The notes under the pieces: model-generated
What the model was told of the DNA's origin: nothing
Databases searched by the model: none
The model's input: the letters and a program-made list of their open reading frames with translations, nothing else
Shown here: piece by piece, positions 5,099 to 8,526 of the stretch
Position numbering within the stretch: position 1 is the stretch's first letter
Layout of the letters: every line of letters begins with the position of its first letter
Assembly: GCA_002395965.1 (NCBI GenBank)
Contig: DGVT01000113.1
Coordinates: forward strand, 1,620 to 10,145
Reading direction: 5' to 3'
Length of the DNA: 8,526 nucleotides
Source of the DNA: Porphyromonadaceae bacterium UBA4277
GTDB taxonomy: Bacteria > Bacteroidota > Bacteroidia > Bacteroidales > Muribaculaceae
Position numbers and translations under genes: made by a program

Positions 5099-5799
5099 AA
5101 AAGATTACTTTAACTCTGCTTGCAGCCCTCGTAATAGGCTGTGGAGCAATGAGCGCCCAGACACAGAAGTTCCGCAAATCGAGCTTTGGCAACAAGGCGA
5201 AAACCGAAGTAAAGAAGACCGAGGCCAAGAAAGCCGAGGTAAAGACCGAGACTAAGGCAGCCGTCAAGGCCACTCCGGCCAAGACAGCCGAGGTGAAAAA
5301 GAGTGCCGAGCTTAAGAAGGCCTCCACGAGCGAAAAGGCCGCAACCGCCACAAGAAAGAAAACGGCAGTAAAGGCCACGACGGCACACACCGCCGCAGTT
5401 GACAAGAGCAACCTTAACGGTTTCTTCACCAACACCTACAGCGACGGCATAGGCGGCACTTGCACTCATCGCCTGACGGTAGAGTATGATGAAGCCAGCG
5501 GCACAGTGAAGGGTAAGCACACCAACGAAAGCGGCGTTGAGCGCACCTATCACGGCAAGCTGGTGGGCGACAAGGTGGTGTGCTACTACGACGAGGATGG
5601 CGACGAGTTTGCCGAGATGAAGCTCTATGACAGCAACACCATTAAGCTCGAAGGCTTTACCGGAACATTCAAGCGTAACGACAGCGACACGCCCACCGTT
5701 TCCAGCTCTTATAGCGGCGAGAATGGCGCAGCTGCCGTGGATCGCGCCGGCTACGAGGCTATCAAGCAGTATCTCAAAGAAAAAGACGCAGAAAAATAA
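5095..5799 (+). CDS. Exported lysine/alanine-rich protein with C-terminal beta-rich domain, unknown function
   Basis: This 234-residue protein has three parts. Residues 1-21 form a signal peptide, MKKITLTLLAALVIGCGAMSA, written here as MKKITLTL then LAALVIGC then GAMSA. It either ends at SA|Q22 (signal peptidase I) or is a lipoprotein signal with lipobox VIGC (Cys16), and the sequence fits both. Residues about 25-100 are low-complexity and built from Lys, Ala, Thr, Glu and Val in loose KKTEAKKAEVK-type repeats, probably extended or helical and strongly basic. Residues about 104-195 form a compact domain with alternating strands (LTVEYDEASGTVKGKHTNES, KVVCYYDEDGDEFAEMKLYD) and two or three cysteines. 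The C-terminal region (about 200-234) is Ser/Gly then helical. The basic middle resembles histone-H1-like sequence, but the signal peptide argues for an envelope location, perhaps as a spacer contacting peptidoglycan or lipopolysaccharide. I do not recognise the family. It has its own promoter at 4964-4995. Confidence 0.82.
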   Translation: MKKITLTLLAALVIGCGAMSAQTQKFRKSSFGNKAKTEVKKTEAKKAEVKTETKAAVKATPAKTAEVKKSAELKKASTSEKAATATRKKTAVKATTAHTAAVDKSNLNGFFTNTYSDGIGGTCTHRLTVEYDEASGTVKGKHTNESGVERTYHGKLVGDKVVCYYDEDGDEFAEMKLYDSNTIKLEGFTGTFKRNDSDTPTVSSSYSGENGAAAVDRAGYEAIKQYLKEKDAEK

Positions 5800-5811
5800 T
5801 TTTCACCCGGT

Positions 5812-5839
5812 GCATCGGCTCGCACGCTCGGGCCGATGC
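5812..5839 (+). terminator. Stem-loop between the two exported-protein genes (possible terminator)
   Basis: GCATCGGC (5812-5819) and GCCGATGC (5832-5839) make a perfect 8-bp GC-rich stem with a 12-base loop, 13 bases after the stop of the lysine-rich protein. What follows is CTCCTATCTGTC rather than a U-run, so intrinsic termination would be weak. It may instead reduce read-through into, or protect the RNA upstream of, the next gene. Confidence 0.45.
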
Positions 5840-5885
5840 TCCTATCTGTCACGATGAATTACTAATCGACTAAAACTAAAAAACT

Positions 5886-6515
5886 ATGAAACGTATTATC
5901 ACCGCTATCGCCCTGGGCCTGATGTGGCTGCTGTGTCTTGCCGACTCACCGCTGACGTCAACCACATTCTATGAGGCCTATCCCGAGAACCCCTATGTGA
6001 ATGCAGCCATTGGCATGGTAGAAAACGGCGATACCGACCTGCCTGTTACCACAATGAACTATCTTGCCGATGCCAAGCAACCCATCAGTGCACGTCTGGC
6101 TGTTGTCAATGCCATCGGCTGGAACTTTGAGAGCACGAGCATAAGCAATCAGTTGTGTGACTACCTGATGACACGCTTCAAAGTCAAAGACGAAGAGCAA
6201 CTGATCAAGAAGATTGATGCCGGCACACTGGCAGTGTATGCCTATGCCAAGGCCATGAGCAACTATTTTGTTGTCACCGAGGCTCAGGCACTGGCTCACC
6301 AAGCCGTGGAAAAGGACAAGACTCACAGTTTCTCAATAGCGTTCATAGCATCGCTCATCGATGCTCAGGTCTATCTTGACTCGGACTGGGCCATGGTGTA
6401 TAGGGTTGTTGCAAACGTGCTTCATGACGGCTCGCTGAACCTTGACATGCGTCAGGAAGCCATCGACAAAGTGATGGAATATATCAATCTTTATCAGGAG
6501 TACGACCACGATTAA
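5886..6515 (+). CDS. Exported helical protein of unknown function
   Basis: This 209-residue protein starts with a signal peptide (residues 1-19, MKRIITAIALGLMWLLCLA, probable cleavage before DSPLTS). The mature part is mostly helical and acidic, with pairs of helices such as NPYVNAAIGMVENGD, ARLAVVNAIGWNF, LAVYAYAKAMSNYFVVTEAQ and DMRQEAIDKVMEYINLY. The spacing is reminiscent of TPR-like or other alpha-repeat proteins, but no clear repeat consensus is visible. Its probable location is the periplasm or outer surface. The gene follows the lysine-rich exported protein by 86 bases in the same direction. No convincing TAnnTTTG promoter is seen in that gap, so the two may share the 4964 promoter. 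ATG 5886 is preceded by an A-rich leader (CTAAAAAACT) usual for this phylum. I do not recognise the family. Confidence 0.82.
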   Translation: MKRIITAIALGLMWLLCLADSPLTSTTFYEAYPENPYVNAAIGMVENGDTDLPVTTMNYLADAKQPISARLAVVNAIGWNFESTSISNQLCDYLMTRFKVKDEEQLIKKIDAGTLAVYAYAKAMSNYFVVTEAQALAHQAVEKDKTHSFSIAFIASLIDAQVYLDSDWAMVYRVVANVLHDGSLNLDMRQEAIDKVMEYINLYQEYDHD

Positions 6516-6527
6516 TTGATTTTGCCG

Positions 6528-6730
6528 GCTGACGTACTCCCCCTCGAGCCTGGCACACTTCCTCCCAACTCGCGAAGCTGACACACTCCCCCCCAACTCG
6601 CGAAGCTGACACACTCCCCCTGGCCCCCTCTAACTTAGAGGGGGAGCTGACGCACACCTTGCCATTACAGGGAGCTGACGCACACCTTGCCATTACAGGG
6701 AGCTGACGCACACCTTGCCCTTAGGGGGGA
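6528..6730. repeat. 28-bp tandem repeats in the convergent intergenic region
   Basis: The 265-base gap between convergent genes (6516-6780) holds no gene but is almost wholly repetitive. Type A (core CCCAACTCGCGAAGCTGACA) occurs twice, at 6564-6591 and 6592-6619, with a 28-base period. Type B (core GCTGACGCACACCTTGCC) occurs three times, at 6646-6673, 6674-6701 and 6702-6730, with periods of 28, 28 and 29. Both types share GCTGACnCAC, also seen as GCTGACGTAC at 6528. Perfect palindromes are interspersed. The composition and the short CCCCCTCTAA/TTAGAGGGGG palindrome recall dispersed REP-like intergenic elements of Bacteroidales. Whether this exact family is dispersed elsewhere in the genome cannot be seen here. 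Small minus-strand open frames through it are artefacts of the repeat. Confidence 0.85.
6624..6644. terminator. Perfect 10-bp palindrome, candidate bidirectional terminator or REP hairpin
   Basis: CCCCCTCTAA (6624-6633) and TTAGAGGGGG (6635-6644) are exact reverse complements around a single C. It sits between the two repeat types, about 110 bases past the stop of the plus-strand exported protein and 137 bases past the msrA stop. There is no U-run on either strand. It could act as a terminator or an mRNA 3' stabiliser for both convergent units. Confidence 0.5.
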
Positions 6731-6753
6731 GCTGGGAGGGCGCACTCCACCGG

Positions 6754-6770
6754 TCCCCTCGCTCAGGGGG
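6754..6770. terminator. Short GC-rich stem-loop just past the msrA stop codon
   Basis: CCCCT (6755-6759) and AGGGG (6765-6769) form a 5-bp stem with loop CGCTC, extendable by one T-G pair. It lies 11 bases beyond the end of msrA on the minus strand. The position suits a terminator for the minus-strand unit, but no U-tract follows. ACCGGT (6749-6754), a 6-bp palindrome, adjoins it. Confidence 0.35.
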
Positions 6771-6780
6771 GAGGTGGGTG

Positions 6781-7299
6781 TTATTGGGGTTGGGGCTTGG
6801 ACTTGAGGCGGCGCGCCAGCTCGAAGAGGCCTTGCGAGAGGTGGCAATAGCCGTCAGGGTTCTTGTCGAGGTAGTCTTGATGATAGTCCTCGGCACTGTA
6901 GAACACCTTGAGCGGTTGCACCTCCACGGCCAGCGTGGCACCACACTGCTGTGCCACCGCCTGCATCTTGGCATCGATGACCGGCACATCGGCTGCATCC
7001 ACATAGTATATTCCGGTGCGATACTGCGTACCCTCGTCTTCACCCTGCTTGTTGACACTCAGCGGGTCGATGGCCATGAAATACATATCAAGCAGTGTGG
7101 CCAGATCCACCACCGCCTCGTCGTAGGCCACACGCACTGTCTCGGCATAGCCCGTGGTGTCGGTACACACGTCTTTATAGGTGGGGTTATCGGTGTGGCC
7201 GTTGGCATAACCCACCTGGGTATCTACCACTCCCTCGATGAGCTTGAACAGATGTTCCGTACCCCAGAAGCATCCTCCAGCTAAATAAATTTGCTTCAT
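6781..7299 (-). CDS. msrA: Peptide-methionine (S)-S-oxide reductase MsrA
   Basis: MsrA reduces the S-epimer of methionine sulfoxide in free or protein-bound form back to methionine, using thioredoxin-supplied electrons, and so repairs oxidised proteins. The 172-residue sequence is full length for a single-domain MsrA. It has the catalytic GGCFWG at 8-13 (nucleophile Cys10), NPTYKDVC (38-45), the substrate-pocket EGTQYRTGIYY (89-99), AEDYHQDYL (136-144) and NPDGYCHL (148-155), whose Cys152 is a candidate resolving cysteine. No MsrB domain is fused. There is no signal peptide, so it should be cytosolic. The start ATG (7297-7299 on the minus strand) gives MKQIYLAGGCFWG, the usual beginning. It follows the YARHG-domain gene by 8 bases and is presumably co-transcribed with it. 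The C-terminal KSKPQPQ is a slightly long tail whose stop abuts the intergenic repeat region. Confidence 0.97.
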   Translation of the reverse strand: MKQIYLAGGCFWGTEHLFKLIEGVVDTQVGYANGHTDNPTYKDVCTDTTGYAETVRVAYDEAVVDLATLLDMYFMAIDPLSVNKQGEDEGTQYRTGIYYVDAADVPVIDAKMQAVAQQCGATLAVEVQPLKVFYSAEDYHQDYLDKNPDGYCHLSQGLFELARRLKSKPQPQ

Positions 7300-7307
7300 T
7301 GCGACAA

Positions 7308-8456
7308 TTATTTCATTGAATTTTCCACGCTCTTGATGAGAGCATAATTAAAACGTTCGAGATCGGTGAGTTTTATCGTGCGGTTGCTACGCTTGTACCA
7401 TGGCTGTGCGTCGAAATATCGTTGCGTGTCGGCATTGCCGAAGGTGTCGCCGTGGCGGGCATAGATTTCGGCGCGCATGAGCGTGAGCACCTGTTTTGGG
7501 AACAAGTGCAGCATGGGCGCCGTGAGCGGTATCACCGATGCAAAAGCCCACTTTCCGTTCAGGCCGGCATAAGGGCACGCGAGTTTAGTGAGCTGCGTGT
7601 GCTCATCGATGCGCGGGTTGTGATCGACAAACTTCTCGTCGGTGGTGACCGTGACCTGTAGTCCGTCAACGTTAGGCACCACGTTCCACTCCATGGGTCC
7701 CATGATAGCGGCTGCGCCTCCGCCTCCCGGCATCTTGCCATAGTTAGGGCTGCTGGGATCGCCGTGGCTCACGCGCCCCTCGCCATAGCAGATGTAGAGC
7801 GTTGAGAAATCGGGAGTGATGTAATAGTCGAAGAAGCCCGGGTCCACGTCATAGTCGTTGCCACTGTAAAACTTCATCTTAGGGCCGAAGACCACATTAC
7901 TGCCTGCCGGTGTTGAGTAGTTGCCCAGCAGCAGATAGTGCATGAAGATGTGTCGATAGCCATTGTTATACTCATCGATTGTGATGGCATAGTAGGCATT
8001 GAGCGGCACACCTTGCGCGTCGCGCACCACAAGCATCTTGTAGTTGCCCAGCTGCTCGACGGTGACCGAATGGGCGGGATTATCGACGAGGCACATTTTC
8101 TTGTTGTTGATGCCTATGTTGCCCGGCGACAGGAGGAAATGCGGTGCCTGGCTGAGTTGCTCGGGGTGATCGACATAGCTAAGTCCCATTTCTATCTCAC
8201 GAGTTTCCTCGTCGTAGAGTGTGCAGAATGTGTTCACGCCATCGGTCCACAAGAGTCCCACATCACCAAGCATTGTGCTCACCGGCAGCACGCGGCGGCT
8301 GTCGGCCCGATGCTTGAAGTCGGCCTCGATGTGTGAGCGCAGCCACTGTCCGATTTCGGGATATACCCGACCTCCCCAGTGGTAGGGGTGGCTCTGGGCA
8401 CTAAGCGTGAGTATTGCAGTCATAATAACGATTAAGGAAAGTGATATACGTTTCAT
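7308..8456 (-). CDS. Exported YARHG-domain protein, unknown function
   Basis: This 382-residue protein has an N-terminal signal peptide (1-20, ending LTLSA before QSHPYHWGG), so it is periplasmic or surface-located. The C-terminal 60 residues contain a clear YARHG domain. LMRAEIYARHGDTFGN has YARHG at 332-336, followed by TQRYFDAQPWYK, the conserved 'F-x-x-x-x-WY' ending. This small domain occurs at the C-terminus of many extracellular bacterial proteins and its function is not known. The middle (about 21-315) is rich in aromatic residues and predicted strands, with a Gly-rich loop (MPGGGGAAAIMGPMEW), and may be a beta-sandwich or propeller-like ligand-binding domain; I do not recognise it. 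It lies 8 bases upstream of msrA in the same direction and probably heads that transcription unit. The start ATG (8454-8456) follows an AT-rich leader without a Shine-Dalgarno sequence. Confidence 0.88.
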   Translation of the reverse strand: MKRISLSLIVIMTAILTLSAQSHPYHWGGRVYPEIGQWLRSHIEADFKHRADSRRVLPVSTMLGDVGLLWTDGVNTFCTLYDEETREIEMGLSYVDHPEQLSQAPHFLLSPGNIGINNKKMCLVDNPAHSVTVEQLGNYKMLVVRDAQGVPLNAYYAITIDEYNNGYRHIFMHYLLLGNYSTPAGSNVVFGPKMKFYSGNDYDVDPGFFDYYITPDFSTLYICYGEGRVSHGDPSSPNYGKMPGGGGAAAIMGPMEWNVVPNVDGLQVTVTTDEKFVDHNPRIDEHTQLTKLACPYAGLNGKWAFASVIPLTAPMLHLFPKQVLTLMRAEIYARHGDTFGNADTQRYFDAQPWYKRSNRTIKLTDLERFNYALIKSVENSMK

Positions 8457-8475
8457 ATTGGTAAAAATTTAAGTT

Positions 8476-8509
8476 TCTAAAGTAGCTAACATGCTCAGAT
8501 AGTGCTACA
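8476..8509 (-). promoter_or_regulatory. Weak candidate promoter for the YARHG-msrA unit
   Basis: On the minus strand TACTTTAGA (8484 down to 8476) matches the TAnnTTTG -7 consensus with one mismatch, about 20 bases before the start codon. A TTTG lies 23 bases further upstream, slightly longer than the usual 19-21 spacing. The region is AT-rich and suitably placed, but the match is imperfect. Confidence 0.3.
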
Positions 8510-8514
8510 AAGTT

Positions 8515-8525
8515 CCTCTTCGAGG
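8515..8525. other. Short palindrome at the window edge
   Basis: CCTC (8515-8518) and GAGG (8522-8525) flank TTC. It may be part of a larger hairpin, such as the terminator of a neighbouring gene, but the window ends here and this cannot be resolved. Confidence 0.15.
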
Positions 8526-8526
8526 C

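Noticed and set aside
5160..5400. Histone H1-like or nucleoid protein
   Set aside because: The Lys/Ala composition fits, but the protein has a clear signal peptide and an additional beta-rich domain.
6564..6730. CRISPR array
   Set aside because: The 28-bp copies are directly abutting with no spacers, and no cas gene is present.
6715..7284. 189-codon plus-strand open frame across the repeats and msrA
   Set aside because: It is antisense to a complete MsrA with its GCFWG active site, and begins in the intergenic repeats.

Overview
The window looks like a chromosomal segment from a moderately GC-rich gut-type member of the Bacteroidales (Prevotella- or Muribaculaceae-like; the genus cannot be fixed from sequence alone). 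Two promoters have the Bacteroidetes form (TTG, 20 bases, TACTTTTGC). Most starts lack a Shine-Dalgarno sequence and have A-rich leaders. Signal peptides end in the 'SAQ' style, and a YARHG-domain protein and a four-helix-bundle 'suffix' protein are present.

Layout, left to right. Bases 1-156 are the C-terminal end of an ABC-2 type permease. Bases 157-471 hold a short open stretch after its stop codon, a 9-bp G-rich minisatellite with strong G-quadruplex potential, and a promoter. Bases 472-1131 encode an AT-richer four-helix-bundle protein. A second 9-bp minisatellite (1018-1164) is translated as the C-terminal tail of that protein and flips strand part-way along. Bases 1191-4870 are a two-gene operon with an ATGA overlap. 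It encodes a heterodimeric ABC exporter whose first subunit has degenerate catalytic residues and whose second has a degenerate signature motif. A new transcription unit starts at about 4964 with two secreted or envelope proteins of unknown function (5095-5799 and 5886-6515). Bases 6516-6780 are an intergenic stretch of 28-bp repeats and perfect palindromes between convergent genes. The minus strand carries a two-gene unit: a secreted YARHG-domain protein (8456 to 7308), followed 8 bases later by the methionine sulfoxide reductase MsrA (7299 to 6781).

Functionally, most of the window is housekeeping or envelope biology: export (the ABC pair), oxidative protein repair (MsrA) and exported proteins of unknown role. 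The unusual part is 157-1190. There the four-helix-bundle gene lies between two arrays of the same 9-bp family. Read in the codon phase used by the gene, the upstream array also encodes an Asn-Gly-Ala tail, and it is preceded by a short sequence shared with the 3' part of the gene. This suggests a duplicated or decayed copy, or a repeat-bounded element. No reverse transcriptase, transposase, integrase, CRISPR array, tRNA or rRNA was seen.
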